Positions 26,528 to 35,479 are shown, numbered from the stretch's first letter. The stretch is DNA of 64,000 bases from Silvimonas terrae (GCF_014202765.1 NZ_JACHHN010000009.1:1-64000), one strand, 5' to 3'. Made by a program: numbers and translations. Notes: a model not told the origin generated them from the sequence alone.

Positions 26528-27715
26528 GCGCAAGTTGTCCGGAATGGCCCCGTATTGCACCTGCGGCGTACCGTGCCATTCCCCACAACGGGTAATGGCG
26601 CGTTCAATATCCCCGGCAAGGCGGGCACTGACCCGCACGCCCTCCTCCAGATACAGGCTTTTCACTTCAAACACGCCTTGCGCGCGGTGCGCCTTGGCAT
26701 CCAGTCGGCCCACCAGTTTGCCCCGGCTGAGGATGGGCAGGCAGAAATAGCCGTATTTGCGCTTGGGCGCGGGCGTGTAGCACTCAAGGGTGTAATCAAA
26801 GCCGAACAGCGCCGTCGCTCGTTTGCGATCCCACACCACCGGGTCGAACGGTGATAACAACGTAGTGACGGTAGAAGCCAGTTCGCCATGGTTGGCCGCT
26901 TCAATCAAGGGCATCTGATCCTGATGCACCCAGGCCTGTTGTTTGAACCCGGCCAGATTCACCGGCACCAGTTCGCCGGCCGCTTCCAGCGCGTTCAGTT
27001 CTGCCAGCCACGACACTTTGCGCAAGCGGTAGTAATCGGCCAGCCAGTCGGCCCGGATCACGCCCAGCGCCTTGCAGGAGCGGCGCACCAGTTCACGCTG
27101 TACGGTCGCCATTTCAGGCAGATCACGCCCATCGTGCCAGTGAGGCAAAACGCGTTCGGCCAGATCGTAAACACGCTGGAAATGACGGCGTTCACTCACC
27201 ATCAATTCACCGGTGGTGAAGAGGACTTCCAGATGGCGCTTTTCCGGTTTCCAGTCCCACCAGCCATTGCCCGTGCCTTGTTCGCGGGTAAAGTCGGCGG
27301 AGCGCACCGGGCCGCTGGCGCGGATTTTGTCGATCAGCGCGTCGATATCCGCCTGATGCTGCTGATGCCAGTTGGCAGCATATTTCCAGCCCATGCCGGA
27401 CGGGTCCAGCATGCGATGGCGCATCAAGGCGTAGTCTTCAATCGGCAAAAAGCAGGCTTCATGCGACCAGTATTCAAACAACTGACGCTCCGCCAGCAAT
27501 TGCTCCAGCCAGGCCGGGTCATACACGCCAAGGCGGCTGAACAACACGAGATACGGACTACGCGCGACCACATGAATGGTGTCGATCTGCAACTGCGCCA
27601 TCCGCCGGATAACCGCCAGCACATCAGCCTTGGTGGCCTTGCGCCGGGGCGGGTTCAACAGGCCCTGAGCGTTCAGGTGCAGAGTTCGGGCGGCAGCCAG
27701 GGTGAGCGTGTGCAC
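26510..27715 (-). CDS. ycaQ: YcaQ/AlkZ-family DNA glycosylase
   Basis: Winged-helix DNA glycosylase of 401 residues that unhooks interstrand crosslinks or removes bulky alkylated bases. The catalytic QxD motif is at residues 43-45 within AQLQIDTI, which is the AlkX/YcaQ variant (QxD) rather than the QxQ of Streptomyces AlkZ. Other family landmarks are LFEYWSHEACFLP, LLSPFDPVVWDRKR and GRLDAKAHR near the C-terminus. The start is a GTG at 27715 without an obvious Shine-Dalgarno. An 11-bp palindrome lies 44 bases upstream. Confidence 0.9.
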   Translation of the reverse strand: MHTLTLAAARTLHLNAQGLLNPPRRKATKADVLAVIRRMAQLQIDTIHVVARSPYLVLFSRLGVYDPAWLEQLLAERQLFEYWSHEACFLPIEDYALMRHRMLDPSGMGWKYAANWHQQHQADIDALIDKIRASGPVRSADFTREQGTGNGWWDWKPEKRHLEVLFTTGELMVSERRHFQRVYDLAERVLPHWHDGRDLPEMATVQRELVRRSCKALGVIRADWLADYYRLRKVSWLAELNALEAAGELVPVNLAGFKQQAWVHQDQMPLIEAANHGELASTVTTLLSPFDPVVWDRKRATALFGFDYTLECYTPAPKRKYGYFCLPILSRGKLVGRLDAKAHRAQGVFEVKSLYLEEGVRVSARLAGDIERAITRCGEWHGTPQVQYGAIPDNLRSHLGR

Positions 27716-27753
27716 GATAGGAAAATGGGTTGAAAGCGGGCCTTCATTCTAAC

Positions 27754-27792
27754 GAGCAAATGAGGACAGAAACTGTCCTCATTCGTCTGCTC
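27754..27792. promoter_or_regulatory. Palindrome between the TRIC gene and ycaQ
   Basis: AATGAGGACAG AAA CTGTCCTCATT (27759-27783) is a perfect 11-bp inverted repeat with a 3-base centre, extended outward by GAGCA (27754-27758) and TGCTC (27788-27792). It overlaps the stop codon of the upstream gene and lies 44 bases before the ycaQ start. It has no T-run, so an operator for ycaQ is more likely than a terminator. Confidence 0.45.
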
Positions 27793-28427
27793 ATTCAAAA
27801 CCGCGTATCCCCTCGCCCGAGAACCCGGGGAGTTCCCACTTGAAGCGAATGGCCAGCGCCCGAAACACAAAGCCCACGCCCAATGCGGTCAGGAGCGCTT
27901 CACCCGGGGCCGCGCCCAGCCAGTGCAGGCCGACATAGATGGCGCCGGTCACCAGCGACACGCTGGCGTACATTTCCCGGCGCAGCACCAGCGGGATTTC
28001 ATTGCACAGCATGTCGCGCAGCACACCACCGAAAATCCCGGTGATCATGCCAAACACCACGGCTACCGCCGGGTGTACGCCGACCCCCAGCGCAATATCA
28101 CAGCCGATGATGGAAAACGCCACCAGCCCCAGGCCATCGACCAGCAAGAACAGAATGCGCAGACGATGCACATGCCGCGCCAGCAGCGCTGTGACCAGCG
28201 CAGCCGACACCGTGAATGCCAGATACAGCGGATGCGCCACCCAGCCCAGCGGATAATGCCCCAGCAACACATCCCGGATCGCCCCCCCCCAGGGCGGTGA
28301 CCGTACCGATCAGACACAGGCCAAACAGATCCATACCCCGCCGCATGCCCATGATGGCGCCGGACATGGCCTCCGCCACAATTGCAACCAGGTAGATGTA
28401 ATGCAGCAGCATGGCCTCAGTCGTCAT
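27791..28427 (-). pseudogene. Frameshifted TRIC/UPF0126 (YicG-like) channel gene
   Basis: The product would be a seven-helix membrane protein of about 210 residues, in the family now linked to trimeric intracellular cation channels or glycine uptake. The N-terminal part (start at 28427 or 28412; YLVAIVAEAMSGAIMG, then GTVTALGG) is in one frame. The rest (RDVLLGHYPLGWVAHP through GVLRDMLCNEIPLVLRRE) is in another. The frames meet at a run of nine C (28282-28290) where the family has GGGxxRD. Eight or eleven C would restore one frame; eleven restores the conserved triple glycine. It could be a phase-variable gene, a recent mutation or a sequencing error. Confidence 0.8.
28282..28290. repeat. 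Poly-C tract (9 C) at the frameshift point
   Basis: Homopolymeric tract inside the TRIC-family gene, reading as poly-G on the coding strand. Such tracts are prone to slipped-strand mispairing and drive phase variation in Neisseria and relatives. Confidence 0.75.
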
Positions 28428-30765
28428 TGGAGAACATCTTGATGATGGAGTCGCGTTCTGATGCTTCGCTGGTCTGATGCACGGGCGCGGCGGCATCCGG
28501 CGCAACGGCGCGCGCACACTTTACCGCACTGTGAATGAATCCATGATGGTCATCCACGCACGCACCTTGGGTGTATTCGCTATACACATAGTCATCCCCT
28601 TGCTGGGTAATGCCAGAGGGCATGGGGCGTTCTTGTTGCGGGCGATTGACCAGCGCCGTTTTCATATAGTCCACCCACACCGGCAAGGAGAGCGTACCGC
28701 CCGTGTAGTGACCCAGGCTACGTGGCTGATCGTAGCCGGTCCAGACCACAGTGACGAGATTGCCACCGTAACCGGCAAACCAGGCATCCCGCGCATCGTT
28801 GGATGTACCCGTCTTGCCGGCCAGATCATTGCGCCCCAGCACCATGGCGCCACGGCCCGTCCCTTCTTTCACGACCGAGCGCAGCAGGCTGTCGACCATC
28901 CAGGCATTGCGCGCCGAAATCACCTGTTGCCCCTTGGGCCGGGTCGGTTCATTGATCAGCACATTGCCCTGCCGCTGCCGCACTTTGCGAATCAACCGCG
29001 GCGGATGCAAGGTGCCGCCATTGGCAAACACGGCATAGCCTGCAGCCATCTGTGTGGCCGTGACCGAACCGGCACCCAGTGCCAGCGGTAAAGAAGGCGG
29101 GTTGCGCGTGCCATCAAAACCAAACTGCATGGCGTACTGTTGTGCGTATTGCGCGCCCGCCGCCTGCATCAAGCCGACGGCCACCAGGTTCTTGGACCGG
29201 GCCAGACCGCGCCGCATGGTGATAAAGCCTTCGTAGCTATCGCCATAATTCTTGGGCCGCCACGGCTGCGCCCCGGTTTCTTCACGCGTCAACTGGCGCT
29301 GGCTGTCGTCCACCATCGTGCCCGGCGTAAAACCCTTTTCAATCGCCGCACCATACACAAACGGCTTGAAGGCGGAACCGGGCTGACGATACGCCTGCAA
29401 GGCGCGGTCATACCTGTTGCGGTCAAAGTCAAACCCGCCCACCAGCGCCTCGATATCCCCTGTGGTGCTATCGAGCGACACCAGCGAAGATTCAATCTGC
29501 GGCAGGGTAACAAGTTGCCAGCGCGGCTTGCCCACATCCCGCGCATACACCACCGCACCGCGCCCCAACTTGCTGGCTACTGCGGTTTTATCGGCGGTAA
29601 TGTCGACCGGGGAGCCGTCCCGCTGCACCGCGTGGAGCACATCGGCCTGGCGACCGGTAATCAGCACGGCCAACACGTCGTCACCGCTATCTGGTGTGCC
29701 GGCTAACAAGGTGCGTGCGGTTTTGGCATCCGGGCCATCGGCCGGGAGGACCACCGTTTTCACCGCCCCCCGAAAACCACCCGCCAGATTCAACAAGTGA
29801 CCCCGCACAATCGCATCAGCCCGTTTCTGCGCCGCCAGATCAATGGTGGTGATGATATCCAGCCCTTGCGAATAGGCTTCTTCCCCGTAACGGGCCACGG
29901 CCCATTGGCGCACCGCTTCCACCGGCCAGGCGGCCTCACGCACGGCGGCGTGATCCGGCGCCAGTTGCAAGGGTTCGGCCAGCGCGGCTTGATACTGGGC
30001 CTCGTTGATATAGTCCAGTTCCAGCATGCGCTTGAGGATGTACACCTGCCGCGCGCGCGCCCGTTCCGGGTTGCTGACCGGATTATTGGCCGAGGGAGCC
30101 TTGGGCAGCCCGGCCAGCATGGCCGCCTGAGCCAGCGTAATCTCGCCAATCGGTTTGCCAAAATACATATTGGCGGCAGCGGCAAAACCGTAAGCACGCT
30201 CACCCAGATAGACCTGGTTCATGTACAGCTCAAGCAGCCGGTCTTTGCCGTACTCCTGCTCCAGCTTGAAGGCCAGCATCATTTCCGTGATCTTGCGGGT
30301 GAAGGTCTTTTCACGCGACAGGTAGAAATTGCGCGCCACCTGCATGGAGATCGTGCTGGCGCCCTGACTGTGATGGCCCGTGGCCGCGTTGGCCAGCGCT
30401 GCGCGTGCCAGCCCGCTGAAATCCACCGCCCCATGCTCGTAATAACGGGCGTCTTCAATGGCCAGCAAGGCTTGTTGCATGCGTTTGGGAATCGCGGACA
30501 GCGGCAGCACGTCACGCCGTTCCTGGCCGTATTCAGCCAGCAGGGTTTTGCCGTCTCTGGCGTAGATGCGCAAGGGCTGGGCGGGCTGATAAACCGCCAG
30601 CTCCTTGATGGAGGGCAAACCTTGCCATACCTGCCAAAGCCACCAGCCTGCAGCGCAACTCAATGCCAGCATCAGACCCAGCGTCAGGCCACAGACCAGC
30701 GCCAGAAACCGCCACCAGCGGCGGGCTGGGGCGGATGATGGGCGCGTGGCGTCGGATGAGTTCAT
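28417..30765 (-). CDS. mrcA: Penicillin-binding protein 1A, bifunctional peptidoglycan synthase
   Basis: Class A PBP of 782 residues. A short cytoplasmic tail and one membrane helix (about 18-45) precede the GT51 glycosyltransferase domain (about 60-240), which has IEDARYYEHGAVD, GASTISMQVARN and the KITEMMLAFKLE region. A linker follows, then the transpeptidase domain (about 400-700) with SxxK in QPGSAFKPFVYG, SxN in ARSKNLVAVG and KTG in DLAGKTGTSND. It polymerises and crosslinks peptidoglycan in the periplasm. Its 3' end overlaps the start region of the TRIC-family gene. Divergent from argP. Confidence 0.93.
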   Translation of the reverse strand: MNSSDATRPSSAPARRWWRFLALVCGLTLGLMLALSCAAGWWLWQVWQGLPSIKELAVYQPAQPLRIYARDGKTLLAEYGQERRDVLPLSAIPKRMQQALLAIEDARYYEHGAVDFSGLARAALANAATGHHSQGASTISMQVARNFYLSREKTFTRKITEMMLAFKLEQEYGKDRLLELYMNQVYLGERAYGFAAAANMYFGKPIGEITLAQAAMLAGLPKAPSANNPVSNPERARARQVYILKRMLELDYINEAQYQAALAEPLQLAPDHAAVREAAWPVEAVRQWAVARYGEEAYSQGLDIITTIDLAAQKRADAIVRGHLLNLAGGFRGAVKTVVLPADGPDAKTARTLLAGTPDSGDDVLAVLITGRQADVLHAVQRDGSPVDITADKTAVASKLGRGAVVYARDVGKPRWQLVTLPQIESSLVSLDSTTGDIEALVGGFDFDRNRYDRALQAYRQPGSAFKPFVYGAAIEKGFTPGTMVDDSQRQLTREETGAQPWRPKNYGDSYEGFITMRRGLARSKNLVAVGLMQAAGAQYAQQYAMQFGFDGTRNPPSLPLALGAGSVTATQMAAGYAVFANGGTLHPPRLIRKVRQRQGNVLINEPTRPKGQQVISARNAWMVDSLLRSVVKEGTGRGAMVLGRNDLAGKTGTSNDARDAWFAGYGGNLVTVVWTGYDQPRSLGHYTGGTLSLPVWVDYMKTALVNRPQQERPMPSGITQQGDDYVYSEYTQGACVDDHHGFIHSAVKCARAVAPDAAAPVHQTSEASERDSIIKMFSNDD

Positions 30766-30806
30766 GTTATTTTTCCAGTAAGGAGCCCCGGATTATCGGA
30801 ATGCGA

Positions 30807-30819
30807 TCATCAATGATGA
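30807..30819. promoter_or_regulatory. LysR-type T-N11-A dyad in the argP/mrcA intergenic region
   Basis: TCATCA A TGATGA is a perfect 13-bp palindrome fitting the T-N11-A motif that LysR regulators bind. It lies between the divergent mrcA and argP genes, 85 bases before the argP start, and could be an ArgP autoregulatory site. Confidence 0.4.
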
Positions 30820-30903
30820 ATCAGCCTGAAGATATATCCGCTACCCTTAAAATTTCTTCATTGAGACGTGGTTCACGCCCCCCATACAGGCCAGGATTTC
30901 ACA

Positions 30904-31797
30904 TTGAGACTTGATCCCAAACAAACAGAAGCCCTGTTGACCGTTATCGAGACCGGTAGTTTCGAGCAGGCTGGCGCACGCCTGCACGTCACCCCGTCTG
31001 CGATCTCTCAACGGGTTCGGGCGCTGGAAGAAGAAATGGGCGCGGCACTGGTCATCCGCAGCCGGCCCGTGCGCGCCACCCGCACCGGGCAACGCCTGTT
31101 GCAACACCTGCGCCGGGTCATGCTGCTGGAAGAAGACCTGGCGTCTGACCTGGCCGAACAGCGCCACGCGCCACTCTCCGTCACCATTGCCCTGAATGCC
31201 GATACGCTGGGTACCTGGTTTTTTCCGGCCCTGGCCGAGATGCTGTCACACGAACAAGTGTTGCTGGACCTGGTGGTGGAAGACCAGGACCACACCTATG
31301 AAGTTCTGGAAACCGGCATGGCCACCGGTTGCGTCAGCACCGAACCACGTCCCATGAAGGGCTGCTTTGCTGATCCGCTGGGCATCATGCGCTACCGCAT
31401 GATTGCCAGCGCGGCGTTTGCCGAACGCTGGTTTGCCGAAGGGCTGACCCGCGCTGCCGCCCGCACCGCGCCGGTGGTGGCCTATACCCGCAAAGACGCA
31501 CTGCAGGCCAATTTTCTGCAAGACCGGTTGGGCCTGACACCAGGGGCTTATCCGTGCCACTTTGTGCCCGGTTGCGAGCCGCACTACACCGCGATCCGCT
31601 ATGGCCTGGGTTATGGTCTGGTGCCAGAACTCCTGGTGCGGGACGAATTGGCCAGTGGCACGCTGGTGGATCTGGCCCCGGCACACCCGGTAGACCTGGC
31701 CCTGTTCTGGCATGCCTGGAAAGTCCAGTCGCCGCGCATGGAAATCATGTCGCGGCGCATTGGCGAGGCCGCCCGTCAATTGCTGGCCGTGCGCTGA
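30904..31797 (+). CDS. argP: LysR-family regulator ArgP (IciA)
   Basis: Protein of 297 residues. N-terminal winged helix (about 1-60: ALLTVIETGSFEQAGARLHV, TPSAISQRVRALEEEMG) and C-terminal effector-binding domain. It matches ArgP over its length, including LRLDPKQTEALL at the start and the NADTLGTWFFPAL region. ArgP senses lysine and arginine and usually controls the argO/lysE exporter and lysine-synthesis genes. No exporter gene lies next to it here. The TTG at 30904 is supported by AGGA seven bases upstream; a GTG at 30868 would add 12 unlike residues. Confidence 0.85.
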   Translation: MRLDPKQTEALLTVIETGSFEQAGARLHVTPSAISQRVRALEEEMGAALVIRSRPVRATRTGQRLLQHLRRVMLLEEDLASDLAEQRHAPLSVTIALNADTLGTWFFPALAEMLSHEQVLLDLVVEDQDHTYEVLETGMATGCVSTEPRPMKGCFADPLGIMRYRMIASAAFAERWFAEGLTRAAARTAPVVAYTRKDALQANFLQDRLGLTPGAYPCHFVPGCEPHYTAIRYGLGYGLVPELLVRDELASGTLVDLAPAHPVDLALFWHAWKVQSPRMEIMSRRIGEAARQLLAVR

Positions 31798-31819
31798 TCA
31801 TGCGTTGATCAAACCAGCC

Positions 31820-32059
31820 TTAGCGGGCCCATTGCGCGGTATGCCCCGCCCAGACCCGCGGCGGGTGCTGCAATCCGGGGTTTTTGCGGGCCGGTTGTGC
31901 CACCGCCTGTGCCGGCAAGACCAGATCATCCGGCAGTAGCAGCGCCAGCGTCATGGCGCAGACCAATGCTGACCCGACAATAAACCCCACCCAGAACCGT
32001 ACCGACCGCCCGGCGCTGACGGTCTGCGCTTGTTCTGCCGCGCCGCCCCTGGTGATCAT
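31820..32059 (-). CDS. Small single-span membrane protein, second of an overlapping pair
   Basis: ORF of 79 residues that I do not recognise. A basic N-terminal region is followed by one membrane helix (about residues 23-46, RFWVGFIVGSALVCAMTL ALLLP) and a Pro/Ala/Gln-rich tail likely to face the periplasm. Its ATG overlaps the stop of the preceding small ORF by four bases (ATGA), which is the main argument that both are real genes. Function is unknown. Confidence 0.5.
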   Translation of the reverse strand: MITRGGAAEQAQTVSAGRSVRFWVGFIVGSALVCAMTLALLLPDDLVLPAQAVAQPARKNPGLQHPPRVWAGHTAQWAR

Positions 32060-32295
32060 TGCGCACCTTGTTGCAAAACAGAGAGCGAGCTTTGGGCGGC
32101 TTGCTGTTCCGTGGCGGGGTCCAGCGAGTCCGGGGCAGACAAGATACCGACACCGTGGCTGGCTGCGGCAAGGCCGGCGGCGACATCCATTGCCGCTTCC
32201 GCGCTCTGGATCGGTGCGGCAAACTGCAGCGCGGTGTGAGTCGCAAAACCGCCGATAGCAGCGGCAACAAAGAAAATGGCAGCGATGCGTTTCAT
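32056..32295 (-). CDS. Small exported protein, first of an overlapping pair
   Basis: ORF of 79 residues with a signal-peptide-like start (MKRIAAIFFVAAAIGGFATH) and an Ala-rich mature part. GGAG is nine bases before the ATG. It overlaps the next ORF by four bases and is divergent from the S46 peptidase gene across a 290-base region. No homology is recognised. The two ORFs have the same length (79 residues) but different sequences. Confidence 0.5.
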   Translation of the reverse strand: MKRIAAIFFVAAAIGGFATHTALQFAAPIQSAEAAMDVAAGLAAASHGVGILSAPDSLDPATEQQAAQSSLSVLQQGAQ

Positions 32296-32382
32296 AATGG
32301 TGATCTCCGTGACATCTGTTTTTGTGCAGCAACCCTTTGCTGCTGTGGACAAGACACAGTGTGATCGCCCGGCTCCGCATCG

Positions 32383-32395
32383 TTAACCAGGTTAA
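32383..32395. promoter_or_regulatory. 13-bp palindrome between the small ORFs and the S46 peptidase gene
   Basis: TTAACC A GGTTAA is a perfect palindrome in the divergent promoter region. It could be an operator acting on either side; no cognate regulator is identified. Confidence 0.35.
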
Positions 32396-32584
32396 GCATT
32401 ACTTTGTTATGCCAAAAATAACTTCATGTACGAGTTCGCTGTTGTGCTCTCATTTCATGAAATCTGCATATTGGTCGCTGGTTTCAAACAAGTAACAATC
32501 AATACTGGCATGACCCAGGCCTTACCCGGCCACACAACAACAGTCTGCGGGCTACCCGCCGCATTCCCGACAAGAGAGAACACC

Positions 32585-34651
32585 TTGCGTAAATTACTGA
32601 TATTGAGCAGTTTTCTGGTACCCAGCCTTGGGCTTGCGGCAGAAGGGATGTGGACGCTGGATCATTTGCCGACCGCGGCAATCGGGCAGCAATACGGTTT
32701 CACGCCGGATGCGGCGTGGACTGACAAGGTGATGCATGCCTCCGTGCGCATTGCCGGTGGCTGTTCGGCCTCGTTTGTGTCACCCACTGGTCTGGTTCTG
32801 AGCAACCATCACTGCGCACTGTCTTGTGTGGAACAGCTGTCGTCGATCAAGAAAGATTTTGTCAAAGACGGCTTTCTGGCGGCCACGCCGGCCGCAGAAG
32901 TACGTTGCCCGGAGATTGAACTGAACCGGCTGGACCACATTACTGATGTGACCGAAACCGTCAAAACCGCTACGGCCGGTTTGACCGGTGCCGCATTCCG
33001 CAATGCGCAAAATGCCGTAAAAGCCCGCCTGACCGCCGAGTGCGCGGGCGACAACAAAACCACCACGCGCTGTGACCTGGTCGATCTGTACCACGGTGGT
33101 CGCTACGACCTGTACCAGTACCATCGCTATCAGGACGTGCGCCTTGTGTTTGTGCCAGAAAAGTCATTGGGCTTTTTTGGTGGCGACCCGGATAACTTCA
33201 ATTTCCCGCGCTATGCCATTGATATGTCGTTGCTGCGTGCCTACGAGAACGGCAAACCGGCCGTGGTGAGGGATTATTTCCCGTTCAACCCGGCGGGCGC
33301 GCAAGAGGGTGAACTGACTTTTGTTACTGGCAACCCCGGCCGCACCCAGCGCCTGTTGACCGTGGCGCAACTGGAAACGCAGCGCGATATCGTCATACAG
33401 CACCACTTGCTGAACCTGGCGCAACTGCGCGGCATGTTGACGCAATACGGTGCCGAAAGCCCGGAGAACGCACGTGTTGCCGCCACCGATCTCTTTGGCA
33501 TTGAAAACAGCTACAAAGCCCGTCTTGGCCAGTTACAAGCTTTGCAAGACCCGACACTGATGGCCAGGAAACGGCAGGAGGAAGCCGATCTGCGCGCCTT
33601 TGCCGCCAAAGACCCGGCCTTGTCCAGCAAAGTCGGCGGCGCATGGGATGCCATTGCCAAGGCTCAGACCATCTACCGCGAGATCGAACCGGACTATCTG
33701 ACCAAAGAAATCGGCATCGGCTTTGACAGCCAGTACTTCAGAATTGCCCGCGCGCTAGTACGGGGTGCCGCAGAACGCGCACACCCCGATCAACAGCGCC
33801 TGACCGAGTTCTCTGAAGCGGCATTACCGCAACTGGAACAACGTTTGTTTTCCACCGCCCCGCTCTACCCGGATTTTGAGCGGGTCAAGCTGACGGCATC
33901 GCTGACCAAATTGCGTGAGATCCTGGGTACAGATGATCCGTTTGTGCAGCAAGTGCTGGGCAAGCAGTCTCCCGCGCAGGTTGCCACCCAACTGGTGGCG
34001 GGTACACATCTGGGTGACGTGGCGCAGCGTAAAACATTGTGGCAGGGCGGCGAGCGTGCCGTTGCGGCATCGACCGACCCATTCATCGTGTTGGCCAGGT
34101 TGGTTGACCCGGCGGCACGGGCCGTACGTCAGCGTTATGAAAATGAAGTGGACGCCGTGGAGCAAAAGAATGCGGAGTTGATCGCACAGGCCCGCTTTGC
34201 GCAATTGGGGGACAAGGTTTATCCGGATGCCACCTTCACCATGCGCTTGTCTTATGGCGAAGTACGCGGCTGGCCGGAACGCGGGCAGAATGTGCCACCG
34301 TTCACCCACTTTGCCGGTTTGTATGATCGGGCTACCGGTGCTGAACCATTTGCCCTGCCCCAGACCTGGCTTGCAGCAAAAAACAAGCTCGACCTGCAAC
34401 AACGCATGGATTTTGTCACCACCAATGACATCATCGGCGGGAATTCCGGCAGCCCGGTGATCAATCGGGACGGCCAGATCGTCGGTCTGGTGTTCGATGG
34501 CAATATTCATTCACTGGGCGGCGCGTTCTATTACGACCCGGTCAGCAACCGCACGGTCGCCGTGCACAGCGGTGCCATCCTGCAAGCGCTCAAGTACGTC
34601 TATGGCGCAGACAATCTGGTGCAGGAACTGACGGTGCCCACCACGCACTAA
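32585..34651 (+). CDS. S46-family dipeptidyl-peptidase (DPP7-like), secreted
   Basis: Periplasmic serine exopeptidase of 688 residues that removes dipeptides from oligopeptide N-termini. A signal peptide (about 1-19, ending LGLAA) is followed by the chymotrypsin-like double barrel split by a helical domain. The catalytic His lies in NHHC (74-77) and the nucleophile is Ser623 in GNSGSP (619-624). In the S1-site region (FDGNIHSLGG) a Gly appears where DPP11 enzymes carry an acid-recognising Arg, favouring DPP7-like hydrophobic specificity; that alignment is by eye. The TTG at 32585 starts a clean signal peptide; in-frame codons further upstream give an implausible leader. Confidence 0.88.
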   Translation: MRKLLILSSFLVPSLGLAAEGMWTLDHLPTAAIGQQYGFTPDAAWTDKVMHASVRIAGGCSASFVSPTGLVLSNHHCALSCVEQLSSIKKDFVKDGFLAATPAAEVRCPEIELNRLDHITDVTETVKTATAGLTGAAFRNAQNAVKARLTAECAGDNKTTTRCDLVDLYHGGRYDLYQYHRYQDVRLVFVPEKSLGFFGGDPDNFNFPRYAIDMSLLRAYENGKPAVVRDYFPFNPAGAQEGELTFVTGNPGRTQRLLTVAQLETQRDIVIQHHLLNLAQLRGMLTQYGAESPENARVAATDLFGIENSYKARLGQLQALQDPTLMARKRQEEADLRAFAAKDPALSSKVGGAWDAIAKAQTIYREIEPDYLTKEIGIGFDSQYFRIARALVRGAAERAHPDQQRLTEFSEAALPQLEQRLFSTAPLYPDFERVKLTASLTKLREILGTDDPFVQQVLGKQSPAQVATQLVAGTHLGDVAQRKTLWQGGERAVAASTDPFIVLARLVDPAARAVRQRYENEVDAVEQKNAELIAQARFAQLGDKVYPDATFTMRLSYGEVRGWPERGQNVPPFTHFAGLYDRATGAEPFALPQTWLAAKNKLDLQQRMDFVTTNDIIGGNSGSPVINRDGQIVGLVFDGNIHSLGGAFYYDPVSNRTVAVHSGAILQALKYVYGADNLVQELTVPTTH

Positions 34652-34678
34652 CCCCACCGTCTGGCTGCCAGACCCCAC

Positions 34679-34725
34679 AAAACCGGCATATCGCCCCCAC
34701 TGCGGTATGCCGGTTTTTGTTTTGG
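34679..34725 (+). terminator. Terminator after the S46 peptidase gene
   Basis: AACCGGCATA and TATGCCGGTT arms separated by a 15-base loop, followed by TTTGTTTT. Confidence 0.8.
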
Positions 34726-34870
34726 GGCGTTGGGTACATGTGCGATACAAATATGCCTGTGGCGGACAAACTACAGATACATGTCCCTGTTTTAATGGCA
34801 TTTTGAGGCCATTCGCCTGGCCAGACCAGGCCTGACGACCGGCCCGGCCGCAACATCAGGAGACGCGCCC

Positions 34871-35479
34871 ATGACCAGCAGCATCTCATCAAGCAATTAT
34901 TCGTCAATTTCCAGCCTGCTGGGCAGCACTGCCGCCAGCGGCACGTCGTCCAGCGACTCACTACTCGATACCGTTCTGGCAGCAGAAGAAGCTGCCACGT
35001 CTGCGGCGGCCAGCCCCAGTAGCACTGTGACGCTGGGCAGCAGCAACAGTAATACTGATGCCACCACCTACAATTCGTCCGGCTTGCTGACGTCGCTCAA
35101 TCAGATCATTGAGCAAAATACATTGAGCGATCCTTTGCTCAGTGGCGATTCGGGTAGCAGTTCAGATGATCTGTTCTCACTGCTGTCGGGGGCCAGTGAT
35201 ACCGCCAACAACACGCAATCGACGCTGGATTCGCTGATCTCCCAACTGGAAGGCGGCAGCGGAACCACCAGCACGGCGACAGGCGCCACCTCCGGTAGCA
35301 CAGATACGGGGAGTACCAGTACCGGCACGGCAGCCACCAGCGGCACCACCAGTACCGGGTCGACCACCACCTCGCTCGATAGCGAATGGGCGCAAATTCT
35401 GGCCGCCAACCCGCAAGCTGCCGCACAAGTCACCCAGGCGTCTACCGACGAGGCCTTGATCAGTTCGCTCTTGCTGTAA
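34871..35479 (+). CDS. Ser/Thr-rich low-complexity protein
   Basis: Protein of 202 residues, roughly half Ser, Thr, Gly and Ala, without cysteine, signal peptide or membrane segment. Residues 130-170 are simple Thr/Ser/Gly repeats of the GSTDTGSTSTG kind. The N-terminal 40 residues and C-terminal 35 residues (EWAQILAANPQAAAQVTQAS) look more ordinary and could be folded or interaction parts. CAGGAG lies upstream of the ATG and a perfect 12-bp terminator hairpin follows, so the gene is probably expressed alone. The composition resembles exported or flagellar hook-length-type proteins, but I cannot assign a family. Confidence 0.6.
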   Translation: MTSSISSSNYSSISSLLGSTAASGTSSSDSLLDTVLAAEEAATSAAASPSSTVTLGSSNSNTDATTYNSSGLLTSLNQIIEQNTLSDPLLSGDSGSSSDDLFSLLSGASDTANNTQSTLDSLISQLEGGSGTTSTATGATSGSTDTGSTSTGTAATSGTTSTGSTTTSLDSEWAQILAANPQAAAQVTQASTDEALISSLLL

